This document shows, one piece after another, positions 24,695 through 32,696 of a DNA stretch of 64,000 bases (position 1 is the stretch's first letter; each line of letters begins with the position of its first letter). The position numbers were made by a program, and so were the translations under genes. Under the pieces are notes generated by a model. It made no database searches and was not told the origin of the DNA. It saw only the letters and a list, made by a program, of their open reading frames with translations. Source of the stretch: Natronomonas sp. CBA1123 (GTDB lineage: Archaea > Halobacteriota > Halobacteria > Halobacteriales > Haloarculaceae); assembly GCF_009741925.1 (NCBI RefSeq), contig NZ_WPCC01000003.1, positions 1-64,000 on the forward strand, given 5' to 3'.

Positions 24695-24990
24695 CGCCGC
24701 TCCCGCAGTTCCGCCCGCAGGTCCTCAAGGTCCATCTCCTTCATCGACAGCAACACGAGCATGTGGTAGACGATGTCGGCGGCCTCGTGGGCCAACTCCT
24801 CGCGGTCGTCGTCTTTCGCCGCCAGAATCAGTTCGGTCGTCTCCTCGCCCAACTTCTCCAACACCGCGTTCTCGCCTTTCTCGTGGGTGAACAGCGAGGT
24901 GGTGTAGGAGTCCTCCGGCAGTTCCGCTTTGCGGGACTCGATGACTTCGAACAGTTCGTCGAGTACGTCCTCGTCGCTGCCGCCGTCCAT
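24691..24990 (-). CDS. hisE: phosphoribosyl-ATP pyrophosphatase
   Basis: A 99-residue all-alpha MazG-like enzyme: VLDELFEVIESRKAELPEDS, YTTSLFTHEKGENAVLEKLG, GEETTELILAAKDDDREELA and HEAADIVYHMLVLL. The EE-x3-E and E-x2-D metal-binding residues are present (GEETTEL, HEAADIVYH). HisE performs the second step of histidine synthesis. The ATG at 24990 shares its last base with the stop of the upstream bifunctional nuclease gene, so the two overlap and are co-translated. No other his genes are near. Confidence 0.92.
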   Translation of the reverse strand: MDGGSDEDVLDELFEVIESRKAELPEDSYTTSLFTHEKGENAVLEKLGEETTELILAAKDDDREELAHEAADIVYHMLVLLSMKEMDLEDLRAELRERR

Positions 24991-25433
24991 CAGGCCATCA
25001 CCTCCCGGATGTCGTCGAGTTCGTCGTACTCGTCGAGGGGTTCGCGGTTCGTCTCGAAGACCGCTTCTTCGACTTCGATGTCGGCGTTCGTTCGGGCCGC
25101 CAGCGCCAGTGAGTCGCTCGGTCGGGCGTCGACGACCGCCTCGTCGCGTGGCGTTTCGAGGTGGAGGTCCGCGACGTAGGTGCCGTCGTCGAGACCGGAG
25201 ACGACGACGCGCTCGACGCGCCCGCCGAGTTCCTCCATCACGTCCAACAGGAGGTCGTGGGTGAGCGGTCGGCCGATGTCGGTGGCGTCGAGACCCCGGG
25301 CGATGCTCGTCGCCTCCTCGACGCCGATGAAGATGGGCAACACCTCGTCGTCGTCCTCGACGCCGAGCGTCACGACCGCCGCGAGTCCCGAGGCGGTCTC
25401 GGCGACACGAACCCCCTCGATGTGTGCGTTCAT
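24990..25433 (-). CDS. bifunctional nuclease (DUF151/BFN) family protein
   Basis: A 147-residue protein with the BFN fold: VVTLGVEDDDEVLPIFIGVE, EEATSIARGLDATDIGRPLT, HDLLLDVMEELGGRVERVVV and DARPSDSLALAARTNADIEV. The phrase RPSDSLALA is the family signature. Plant and bacterial members have been reported to cut DNA and RNA, but structural and catalytic evidence is thin. The stop codon overlaps the hisE start by one base. The acidic tail (EPLDEYDELDDIREVMA) is typical of haloarchaeal versions. Confidence 0.88.
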   Translation of the reverse strand: MNAHIEGVRVAETASGLAAVVTLGVEDDDEVLPIFIGVEEATSIARGLDATDIGRPLTHDLLLDVMEELGGRVERVVVSGLDDGTYVADLHLETPRDEAVVDARPSDSLALAARTNADIEVEEAVFETNREPLDEYDELDDIREVMA

Positions 25434-25492
25434 ACAGTTGGGAGGTGACGGCGGTTCAAAAAGCCACTCGCTTGCGGGCCGTGTCGATGCCG

Positions 25493-26071
25493 CTATCGGA
25501 AAAACGCCAGGCCGTGAATACGAGAGTCGTCTGTCAACTCCGGATGGAACGCCGTTCCGACGACGTTGTCCGCTCGGACGGCGACCGGCCGCCCGTCGAA
25601 CGTGGCGAGTACGTCGATTCGGTCGCCGATTTCGTCGATGGCCGGCGCGCGGATGAACACGGCTGGAAACGGCTCGTCGAGACCGGTCACGTCGAGGGCC
25701 GCCTCGAAACTGTCCTTCTGTCGGCCGAAGGCGTTGCGGTCGACGCTCACGTCGAGGATGTCGAGCGTCGTCACGCGGTCGTCTTTGGCGTCGCGGCTGG
25801 CGACGATGAGGCCGGCACAGGTGACCAACATCGGCTTGCCGGCCGCGGCGTGGGCGCGAATCTCCTCGTCGATGCCCTCCTCGCGGAGCAGTCGCGAAAT
25901 CGTCGTCGACTCTCCACCGGGCATGAGCAGCAGGTCACACTCCGGGACGACGCCGGCGGTCCGAATCTCCTCGACGGTGACCGACTCGCCGTGGCGCTCT
26001 GCGGCCCGACGGATGGCCGCTGCGTGTTCGGCCACGTCGCCCTGTACCGCGATGACGCCCGCTGTGAGCAT
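25493..26071 (-). CDS. pdxT: pyridoxal 5'-phosphate synthase glutaminase subunit
   Basis: A 192-residue class I glutamine amidotransferase: AGVIAVQGDVAEHAAAIRRA at the N-terminus, LLLMPGGESTTISRLL near residue 48, the nucleophile cysteine in PMLVTCAGLIVAS near 80, and the His-Glu pair in GTAFHPELTDDSRIHG near the end. PdxT supplies ammonia from glutamine to the PdxS synthase, which makes vitamin B6 from ribose 5-phosphate and triose. PdxS is not in the window. The ATG at 26071 gives the standard length. Confidence 0.95.
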   Translation of the reverse strand: MLTAGVIAVQGDVAEHAAAIRRAAERHGESVTVEEIRTAGVVPECDLLLMPGGESTTISRLLREEGIDEEIRAHAAAGKPMLVTCAGLIVASRDAKDDRVTTLDILDVSVDRNAFGRQKDSFEAALDVTGLDEPFPAVFIRAPAIDEIGDRIDVLATFDGRPVAVRADNVVGTAFHPELTDDSRIHGLAFFR

Positions 26072-26120
26072 ACGCGAGGTAGTCGCCAGCGGTGGAAAAA
26101 GGACTCGAAACGGCCGGCCG

Positions 26121-27083
26121 CTACAGTTCGGGCTCGATGTAGACGGTCTTCACGCGGTCGTCGCGCTCCCGCATCGCCGCCTCCATCTCGCTGATTCCGG
26201 TGTTGACCTCCTCGGTCGTCAGCCCCGAATCGAAACTCACGTCGGCGGTGACGAGGACCTGACCCGACCCGATGAACATCGTCCGGAAGTCGTCGACGTG
26301 GGTGACGCTCTCTTGGGATTCGACGATTCTCCGGAGGTCACTTTCGACGTCGCTCGCGAGGCTCTCGCCGAGAATGAGCCGTTTGTTCTCGATGGCCAAC
26401 AGCACCGCAAAGCCCATCAGCAACACGCCGATGACGACCGCGCTGAAAGCGTCGTAGATGGGGTTCTCGGTGATGCGTGTGGCGACGATACCGAACAGCG
26501 CGACGACCAACCCCGCGAGAGCGACGGTGTCCTCGGTGAACGCCGTCAGCGTCGTCAGGTCGCTCGTCCGGTCGAAGGCCTCCCGGTAGCCCGACCAGCC
26601 GTAGGTCTCCATCTGTCGCCGGAGTTCGGCGTTGGCCTTCACGAACGCGTAGGTCTCGAAGGTGATACCGCCCAAGAGGATGGCGACGACTATCCAGAAG
26701 GGGTCGACCGGCGGCGTGATGTCGATGGTGTAGCCGAGGAACTCCGCGGGGCCGGCCTCGGATTGGTGACCTCCGGCGCGGACCTCGCTGATACCGTGTT
26801 TGAGGCTCTCCCAGCCGGCGATGCCGAACAGCAGCACGGAGACGAGGAAGGCGTAGAAGAACTGCGCCTTCCCGTAGCCGAACGGGTGGGTCCTGCTCGC
26901 GTCCTGCTGGCTGTACTTGATGCCGACCAGCAACAGCACCTGATTGCCAGTGTCGGAGATGGAGTGATACGTCTCGGCCAGCATCGAGGGGCTTCCGGTC
27001 AACAGAAAGCCGATGAACTTCAGGACGGCGATACCGCCGTTGGCGAACATCGCGGCGAGGACGACGCCCGTACTACCTGCCAT
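26121..27083 (-). CDS. cation diffusion facilitator (CDF) transporter
   Basis: A 320-residue CDF protein with six predicted helices. LAETYHSISDTGNQVLLLVG in helix 2 has the HxxxD metal motif, and SQQDASRTHPFGYGKAQFFY is the cytoplasmic loop. A second pair (AFTEDTVALAGLVVALFG) occurs in helix 5. A C-terminal cytoplasmic domain follows (TADVSFDSGLTTEEVNTGIS). Members export Zn2+, Co2+, Fe2+ or Mn2+ in exchange for protons. The Asp pair rather than His in helix 5 is compatible with Mn or Fe, but the substrate is uncertain. I use the second Met at 27083 (MAGSTGVVLAAMFANG); an ATG five codons upstream is possible. Confidence 0.85.
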   Translation of the reverse strand: MAGSTGVVLAAMFANGGIAVLKFIGFLLTGSPSMLAETYHSISDTGNQVLLLVGIKYSQQDASRTHPFGYGKAQFFYAFLVSVLLFGIAGWESLKHGISEVRAGGHQSEAGPAEFLGYTIDITPPVDPFWIVVAILLGGITFETYAFVKANAELRRQMETYGWSGYREAFDRTSDLTTLTAFTEDTVALAGLVVALFGIVATRITENPIYDAFSAVVIGVLLMGFAVLLAIENKRLILGESLASDVESDLRRIVESQESVTHVDDFRTMFIGSGQVLVTADVSFDSGLTTEEVNTGISEMEAAMRERDDRVKTVYIEPEL

Positions 27084-27148
27084 GAGGGTCCCGTCCACGG
27101 GGACACACTAAGCGTTGGTGTCATGCGGCCGCGGGTTCTACCCCGGGT

Positions 27149-27670
27149 ATGCTCGTCGTCCTCTCGGATACCCACGGCCGTGATTCGACGCGACTGGAGG
27201 GTCGGACCGCCGAGGCCGTCGACGCGGCCGACCTCGTTATCCACGCCGGCGACTACATGACCGAGACGGTTCTCGACGCCTTCGAAGCCCGCTGTGACCT
27301 CCGCGGCGTCTACGGCAACAACGACCCGCCGGCGGTTCGAGAGCGCGTCCCCGCCGAGGAACTCGTCGAGTGGGCGGGGCTCCGAATCGCGGTCGTCCAC
27401 GGCCACGAACACACCGACACGGCGCTGTCGATGCTCGGCCGGCAGGCCAACGCCGACCTCCTCGTGTTCGGCCACTCCCACGCCCCCGAGTTCCGTGAGG
27501 CCCCCGTCCCGATGCTGAATCCGGGGAGTCACGCCGACCCGCGGTGGAACCGACCCGCCCACGCGGAGTTGGAGTTCGACGACGCGGCCGGTCGCGCCGA
27601 GGGCCGACTCGCCGACCCCTCCGGCGAGGTGTTCGAGCGATTCGTCGTCGAACCGCGGCCGCTCGAGTAG
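27149..27670 (+). CDS. YfcE/MJ0936-type metallophosphoesterase
   Basis: A 173-residue calcineurin-fold phosphoesterase: LVVLSDTHGRDSTRLEGRTA (metal site D-x-H), VIHAGDYMTETVLDA, LRGVYGNNDPPAVR (GNND) and VVHGHEHTDTALSM then GHSHAPEFREA. These supply the dimetal ligands of the family. Members hydrolyse phosphodiester bonds; haloarchaeal and methanogen versions are manganese- or nickel-dependent, and the cellular substrate is unknown. Divergent from the CDF gene. Confidence 0.9.
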   Translation: MLVVLSDTHGRDSTRLEGRTAEAVDAADLVIHAGDYMTETVLDAFEARCDLRGVYGNNDPPAVRERVPAEELVEWAGLRIAVVHGHEHTDTALSMLGRQANADLLVFGHSHAPEFREAPVPMLNPGSHADPRWNRPAHAELEFDDAAGRAEGRLADPSGEVFERFVVEPRPLE

Positions 27671-27845
27671 CCGTCGCTCGGCGGGTGATGAAGGAGGAAC
27701 GCGCCGAACGCCGGGCGGGGGATGTCGGAGGGGGCGTCAGCGGGAGTGGAGGGCCGAAGCGTTCAGCGCGTCAGATACGTCTACCGGTGATAATAAGGCA
27801 TCAACGGAAGGTCAAACGGCGATTTAACGTATCGAAACGCCGACC

Positions 27846-28706
27846 CTACCGTCCCCGGAGATACGTCAGCGCGACGACGACGGTCAGCACCGTCGCCCCG
27901 CCGAGGAAGAACGCGATGCCCGGTTCCAGCCCCGCCCCGAACAGCGCGTCGAACAGCGGGTCGAGGAACTCGGTGGCGCCATCGGCCGGCGTTGCCGCGT
28001 CTTCGGCGGTGGGCGTCGGTGTAGCGGTTTCGGCGGGCGTCGACGCCTGCTCGGTCGCTGCGGGGGTGTCCATCGGTTCGGCCGTCGTCGTGCTTTCGGT
28101 CGCCTCCGGTGCAGGCGTCTCCGTTGCGTCGAAGGCACCCACGTCGTTGCTCTCAGTCGCCGTCGTGGTTCCCTGTGGCGTAGTCTCCGGTGTCGGTGTC
28201 TGCGTTGCTTCCACGCCGCCACCGTTTCCACCGGCGTCGCTGCCCCCGCTGCCTGTGGGGGCGGCGCTTTCGGGAACCCCGCCGAACAGTTCCTGGACGG
28301 CGAGGGCGCCGACGGCGAGGGCGAGAAAGCCGCCGAACAGTCGCGACAGCGCTGCTCGAAGCCCCGAGGCGCGTTCCTTCTCGCCGGCGAAGATGACGAG
28401 CGGGCTGTCGGCGGGACCGTAGACGCGCATCTCCCGGCCCTTCTCGGAGTAGGCGGTGCCGACGACTTCGATTGCGCCGGCGTCCTCGAGCTTTTCGAGG
28501 TGATACTGGGCGTTCTGCAGAGAGGTGTCGGCCCGGTCGGCGAGCTCTCCGGGTGGCGCCGGCTCCTCGTGGAGTTCAGCGAGGAGTTGCCGGGCCGTCG
28601 TCGAGGAGAGCGCGGCCATCAGGTCGTCGGCCTCCTCGCTGTCGAGGCCGACGACCCGAGGCTCACCGTCGGGAGAGACGTCCGGGCTGGAGGGCAGGAG
28701 ACTCAT
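27846..28706 (-). CDS. ArsR-like winged-helix protein with membrane anchors
   Basis: A 286-residue protein. Residues 20-100 form a winged-helix domain (EEADDLMAALSSTTARQLLA, TSLQNAQYHLEKLEDAGAIE). A first hydrophobic segment lies near 125-142 (LFGGFLALAVGALAVQELFG), a Thr/Ala/Glu-rich linker of about 100 residues follows, and a second helix near 262-282 (AFFLGGATVLTVVVALTYLR). This architecture, DNA-binding domain plus two membrane helices, recurs in haloarchaea and may link an envelope signal to transcription. The linker is low complexity (repeated TET/ATE words). No ligand site is obvious. Confidence 0.8.
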   Translation of the reverse strand: MSLLPSSPDVSPDGEPRVVGLDSEEADDLMAALSSTTARQLLAELHEEPAPPGELADRADTSLQNAQYHLEKLEDAGAIEVVGTAYSEKGREMRVYGPADSPLVIFAGEKERASGLRAALSRLFGGFLALAVGALAVQELFGGVPESAAPTGSGGSDAGGNGGGVEATQTPTPETTPQGTTTATESNDVGAFDATETPAPEATESTTTAEPMDTPAATEQASTPAETATPTPTAEDAATPADGATEFLDPLFDALFGAGLEPGIAFFLGGATVLTVVVALTYLRGR

Positions 28707-28808
28707 TGCTGTTCGTTTTTAACTGGGGGGCTAAGAACTTTGTTCCGTCGCGGTGTCGCCGAGTCGTCGCCCCGAAACGATTTTGCGGTGGCGCGGCAAC
28801 CGGCGAGT

Positions 28809-28952
28809 ATGTTCCCCCTGCAGCTGCCTGAGGTCGACCCCGTCCTCGTCGGCATCATCCTGGTGCTGCTGCTCATCGTCTTCGCCTTCTTCCTGCTCCT
28901 CCGGCGGACGCTGCTCAGCTTCTCCGAAGGGATGCGCGAAGGCCGGAAGTAA
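28809..28952 (+). CDS. 47-aa single-helix membrane protein
   Basis: A 47-residue protein: MFPLQLPEVDPVLVGIILVL, a single membrane helix running LLLIVFAFFLLLRR, then TLLSFSEGMREGRK. This is too short for a reliable homology call, but similar small proteins with an FPLQ-x-xEVDP start and an EGM end are frequent in haloarchaea. It sits between the divergent HTH-membrane gene and the convergent threonine aldolase, with a start ATG right after a haloarchaeal promoter-like region. Function unknown. Confidence 0.6.
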   Translation: MFPLQLPEVDPVLVGIILVLLLIVFAFFLLLRRTLLSFSEGMREGRK

Positions 28953-28958
28953 CCGAAC

Positions 28959-29966
28959 TCACGCCGCCCGCTCGATTCGGCGAACCGCGGCGTCGATGTC
29001 GTCAGTATCGACGTCGAGGTGCGTACAGAACCGCACGACGTGCTCTCCGAACGGGACGCCCAACACGTCCTCGCGTTCACAGCGTTCGAGGAACGCCTCG
29101 GCGGGGTCTGCGGTTTCGACCAACACGATGTTCGTCTCCGGCTCTCGCGCCGACAGTCCCTCGATTGCATCCAGTTCCTCGGCCAGTCGTCGGGCGTTTT
29201 CGTGGTCCTCGGCAAGTCGCTCGCGGTTGTCTAGGGCGAGCAGTCCCGGCGCGGCAATCATCCCGGCCTGTCGCATTCCGCCGCCGAACAGTTTCCGAAC
29301 CCGGTGGGCCGCCTCGACGAACGCCTCGCTGCCGGCGAGCATCGACCCGACGGGCGCGCCGAGCCCCTTCGAGAGACAGCACATCACCGAATCGACCTCG
29401 CGGGCGAGGCGGGCGGCGTCGGTCTCCAAGGCGGCCGCGGCGTTGAACAGACGCGCCCCGTCGAGGTGGACCGCGACGCCGTGGTCGTGGGCTGTCTCGC
29501 AGGCGGCGTCGATGCGCTCGGCCGCGATGGCTGTCCCGCCCTTGCTGTTGTGGGTGTTCTCCAGACACAGCAGCCCGGTTCCGGGACGGTGGTCGTCTTC
29601 TTCGACGTACCCTTCCCGAACTGCTCGGGGCGTCACGACGCCTCGGTCGCCGCCGTCTATCGTCCGCGCCTGCAGGCCGGCGTGCTGTGCGAGGCCGCCC
29701 AACTCCCACTTGTAGACGTGGCTCTCGCGTTCGACGAGGGCCTCTTGGCCCGCTTCGGTGTGGACCTTCGCGGCGATTTGGTTGCCCATCGTCCCCGAGG
29801 GGACGAACAGTGCGGCCTCCTTCCCGACGACCTCGGCGAACGTCGCCTCGAGGTCGTTAATCGTCGGGTCTTCGCCGTACACGTCGTCGCCGACTTCGGC
29901 GTCGGCGGCGGCCTCTCGCATCGCGGGCGAGGGCTTCGTCACCGTGTCGCTGCGTAAATCTATCAT
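28959..29966 (-). CDS. ltaE: L-threonine aldolase / beta-eliminating lyase
   Basis: A 335-residue fold-type I PLP enzyme: MIDLRSDTVTKPSPAMREAA at the N-terminus, the cofactor region VPSGTMGNQIAAKVHTEAGQ, VAVHLDGARLFNAAAALETD (Asp and Arg binding PLP), and the Schiff-base lysine in MCCLSKGLGAPVGSMLAG near residue 202. The family cleaves L-threonine or allo-threonine to glycine and acetaldehyde. The start matches the conserved DLRSDTVT opening. A nearly adjacent small gene (28809-28952) is convergent. Confidence 0.92.
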   Translation of the reverse strand: MIDLRSDTVTKPSPAMREAAADAEVGDDVYGEDPTINDLEATFAEVVGKEAALFVPSGTMGNQIAAKVHTEAGQEALVERESHVYKWELGGLAQHAGLQARTIDGGDRGVVTPRAVREGYVEEDDHRPGTGLLCLENTHNSKGGTAIAAERIDAACETAHDHGVAVHLDGARLFNAAAALETDAARLAREVDSVMCCLSKGLGAPVGSMLAGSEAFVEAAHRVRKLFGGGMRQAGMIAAPGLLALDNRERLAEDHENARRLAEELDAIEGLSAREPETNIVLVETADPAEAFLERCEREDVLGVPFGEHVVRFCTHLDVDTDDIDAAVRRIERAA

Positions 29967-30067
29967 ACTGGATTACTGGGCGCTCCCGTCTTAGCGGTGG
30001 CGGCGACACGTGAGCATTCGGACCGCCGGACCGGCGGTTTTTAGCCGGTGACGACTGACTCTCGGGT

Positions 30068-30547
30068 ATGGACGTGAAGTCACGCCACCACCTCCGGTCG
30101 GACGAAATCAGCGAACTGGAGGCCGACCTCGCCGACCACCTCGGCGTCGACCTCGACGGCGACAGCTACGAACGCGTCGAGTTCACCGACGTCGACCGCG
30201 AGGTCGTCCTCGTCGACGGCGACCCGCTCGTCGCCTCTTTCGACGGCGACCTCTTTTTGACCGTCCGCGGCGCAAACGAGTATCCGCCACAGAACCACGT
30301 CGTCACCGTCGACTCGGGAGCCATCTCCTTCGTCTCCGACGGCGCGAACGTGATGCGGCCGGGCATCACCGAGGCGACCGACGACATCGAACCCGGCGAC
30401 CTCGTCGTCATCGTCGAGGAGACCCACAGCAAGGCCCTCGCCATCGGTCGGGCAGAGGCCGACGGCGACGACATGGTCGGCGACAGCGGGAAAGTCGTCG
30501 AGTCGCTGCACCACGTCGGCGACGACCTCTACGATTTCCACGTCTAA
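30068..30547 (+). CDS. PUA-domain RNA-binding protein (MCT-1/Tma20-like)
   Basis: A 159-residue protein in two parts: an N-terminal domain (MDVKSRHHLRSDEISELEAD, VEFTDVDREVVLVDGDPLVA) and a C-terminal PUA domain (AISFVSDGANVMRPGITEAT, IEPGDLVVIVEETHSKALAI). Archaeal proteins of this arrangement are related to the eukaryotic MCT-1/Tma20 translation factors and to archaeosine transglycosylase-associated PUA proteins. The VMRPGI segment is the most diagnostic. It overlaps the convergent PHP gene by four bases (30544-30547). Confidence 0.85.
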   Translation: MDVKSRHHLRSDEISELEADLADHLGVDLDGDSYERVEFTDVDREVVLVDGDPLVASFDGDLFLTVRGANEYPPQNHVVTVDSGAISFVSDGANVMRPGITEATDDIEPGDLVVIVEETHSKALAIGRAEADGDDMVGDSGKVVESLHHVGDDLYDFHV

Positions 30548-31317
30548 AGCGACAACTCGGCGGTTTCGAGGCCGTGTACCGCGACGAACGTCTCCAGTTC
30601 CTCTTTTCGTTCGCCCATTTCGGTCGGGTCGTGGCTGTCGGTGCCGGGGACGAATTCGACGCCGTATTCCGCCAGTACGTCGAGAAAGTCGGGATTGGGA
30701 TGGAACTCGCCGTAGTCGGCGAGGATGCGACCGGCGTTGAGTTCGAGTTTCGTCCGCGAATCCGCGGCGGCCTCGGCGACCGCTCTGTAGTGGTCTTCGG
30801 TCGCATACCCCCGGAGGGCGGGATTACGCTCCACTAAATCGACGTGGGCCGCGATGTCGAACAACTCCGATTCCAGCAGCGCGACCGCCTCCTCGTAGAA
30901 GGTGTCGACCAACGCCGAGCGCTCGTCGTCGCTTTTCTTCGCGAAGTACGGTTCGATGTGGACGTTCATCCCGTCGAGGTGGTGGACGCTGCCGATGGCG
31001 TAGGCGAAGTCGGCCTCGTCCAGAAACGTCGCAATCGTCTCCTCGTCCCGGGCGTCGTAGTCCATCTCGACGCCGTCGTACACGTCGATATCGAAGCGGT
31101 CGTCGACGGTCTCGATGGCGTCGCGTCGACGCTCGTAGGTCACGTCGAGGTTGAATCCGAGTGCCTTCTTCGCCCGCTTCTGGGCCGGCCGGGAGGAGAC
31201 GTTGCAGTGGTCGGCGAAGCCGATAGCGTCGAGGCCGGCGTCTTCGGCGGCGCTGCACATCGACCACATGAAGCGGCCGTCGGAGTACGTCGAGTGGGTG
31301 TGGTAGTCGACCCGCAC
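30544..31317 (-). CDS. PHP-domain phosphoesterase (histidinol-phosphatase-like)
   Basis: A 257-residue PHP protein: MRVDYHTHSTYSDGRFMWSM (HxH metal motif), AIGFADHCNVSSRPAQKRAK, YDGVEMDYDARDEETIATFL (GVEMD), DFAYAIGSVHHLDGMNV (SVHH), DIAAHVDLVERNP and EFVPGTDSHDPTEMGERKEE (DSH). All family metal ligands are visible. Hydrolysis of histidinol phosphate would be the standard annotation, but haloarchaeal PHP proteins act on several phosphate esters, so the substrate is uncertain. The end overlaps the PUA gene in opposite orientation. Confidence 0.88.
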   Translation of the reverse strand: MRVDYHTHSTYSDGRFMWSMCSAAEDAGLDAIGFADHCNVSSRPAQKRAKKALGFNLDVTYERRRDAIETVDDRFDIDVYDGVEMDYDARDEETIATFLDEADFAYAIGSVHHLDGMNVHIEPYFAKKSDDERSALVDTFYEEAVALLESELFDIAAHVDLVERNPALRGYATEDHYRAVAEAAADSRTKLELNAGRILADYGEFHPNPDFLDVLAEYGVEFVPGTDSHDPTEMGERKEELETFVAVHGLETAELSL

Positions 31318-31371
31318 GACTCGACTGTCGTCGCGGGGTTCCTTTAACCCGCTGGCGTCCCTACAGGAGAT

Positions 31372-32283
31372 ATGCGCGTCGTCTCACTGCTGCCGTCGGC
31401 GACCGAAATCGTCTACGCCCTCGGCGTCGAACCCGTCGGGACTTCCCACGAGTGCGATTACCCACCGGAGGCGACCGGGGTACCGTCCGTCGTCGAATCC
31501 CGAATCGACGCCTCCGCGTCCAGCACCGACATCGACCAACAGGTCCAACAGGCCGACGCCGACGGCGGGGTCTACGCCATCGACCGCGAGGCACTGTCCG
31601 AAGCCGACCCCGACCTCGTCATCTCACAGGGAATCTGTGAGGTGTGTGCCGTCGACACCGTCGTCGTCGAGGAGGCCATTGCGGACCTTGGATTGGACTG
31701 TGAGTTGCTGACGACCGACCCCCACAGCCTCGGTGACATCTTCGAAGACATCGAGCGAATCGGTGCGGCGCTGGGTCGGGAGGAGCGTGCCGAGAGCCTC
31801 CTCGCCGACCTCCGGAGTCGCGTCGAGGCGGTCGAACGCCGAGTGAGCGACACGGACGACCGACCGGAGGTGGCCATCCTCGATTGGCTCGACCCGGCGA
31901 TGGTCGCCGGCCACTGGGTGCCCGAGTTGGTCGACCTCGCTGGCGGTCGCTACGGACTGGCCGACCCCGGCGACGCCTCGACGCCGCGAGAGTGGGCCGA
32001 AATCCGCGAGTACGACCCCGACGTCCTCGTCGCGGCGCCGTGTGGATTCGAACTCGAACAGACGTTCGAGAACCTCACGGATTTGACGGACCGGCTGGGC
32101 TTCGAGCAGCTCCGGGCGGTCGAGACCAACCGTGCCTACGCGATGGACGGCCACCACCTGATGAACCGCCCTGGTCCACGAGTCGTCGACACCTTGGAGA
32201 CGCTGGCGGCACTGCTGCATCCCGAGACGTTCGAAGCGCCCGAGGAGTGGGCGACACGACCGCTCGCTCGGACGACGGTATGA
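31372..32283 (+). CDS. BtuF-like cobalamin-binding protein without export signal
   Basis: A 303-residue substrate-binding-type protein with the BtuF fold: MRVVSLLPSATEIVYALGVE, TSHECDYPPEATGVPSVVES, LVISQGICEVCAVDTVVVEE and VAGHWVPELVDLAGGRYGLA. It has no signal peptide or lipobox, so unlike bacterial BtuF it must be cytoplasmic, a form common in haloarchaea. Its role in corrinoid handling is inferred. It overlaps the JAMM gene by four bases (ATGA), so these unrelated functions are translationally coupled. Conserved-motif positions show no damage. Confidence 0.82.
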   Translation: MRVVSLLPSATEIVYALGVEPVGTSHECDYPPEATGVPSVVESRIDASASSTDIDQQVQQADADGGVYAIDREALSEADPDLVISQGICEVCAVDTVVVEEAIADLGLDCELLTTDPHSLGDIFEDIERIGAALGREERAESLLADLRSRVEAVERRVSDTDDRPEVAILDWLDPAMVAGHWVPELVDLAGGRYGLADPGDASTPREWAEIREYDPDVLVAAPCGFELEQTFENLTDLTDRLGFEQLRAVETNRAYAMDGHHLMNRPGPRVVDTLETLAALLHPETFEAPEEWATRPLARTTV

Positions 32284-32690
32284 CGCTCGCGTTGCCGTCG
32301 GAACTCAGAGCGGAGATACTCGCCCACGCCCGCGAGGGCGTCCCCGAGGAAGTCGTCGGCGTGTTGGCCGGCGACCACGGCACCGAAACATCGACTGTTC
32401 AGCGGTGCTATCGGGCGGACAACGCCGCTCCGACGCCGCGGACGCGCTACGAAATCGCACCGACCGAGGAGCTCGACCTCCTGGAACGCATCGACGCGGC
32501 GGGACTGGACGTGGTCGGCTTCTACCACTCCCACCCACGGGGACCGGCCGAACCGAGCGACACCGACGCTCGACTGGCGGCGTGGCCCGACCGCTCCTAC
32601 GTCATCGTCTCGCTGGCCGACGACGCCGAACTCGGCAGTTGGCGCTGGCGCGGCGAGCGATTCGAGCGCGAGGAGATACGCACCCCCTGA
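32280..32690 (+). CDS. JAMM/MPN+ metalloprotease (SAMP desampylase type)
   Basis: A 136-residue JAB1/MPN protein with the complete zinc motif GFYHSHPRGPAEPSDTDARL (HxHxxxxxxSxxD, residues 83-94 or so) and an upstream glutamate in VPEEVVGVLAGD. The archaeal prototype HvJAMM1 of Haloferax volcanii removes SAMP ubiquitin-like modifiers from proteins. This protein has the same short size. The very next gene, on the opposite strand, is the SAMP-activating E1 (ubaA), which supports the desampylase call. The start overlaps the BtuF-like gene by four bases. Confidence 0.85.
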   Translation: MTLALPSELRAEILAHAREGVPEEVVGVLAGDHGTETSTVQRCYRADNAAPTPRTRYEIAPTEELDLLERIDAAGLDVVGFYHSHPRGPAEPSDTDARLAAWPDRSYVIVSLADDAELGSWRWRGERFEREEIRTP

Positions 32691-32696
32691 GACCGC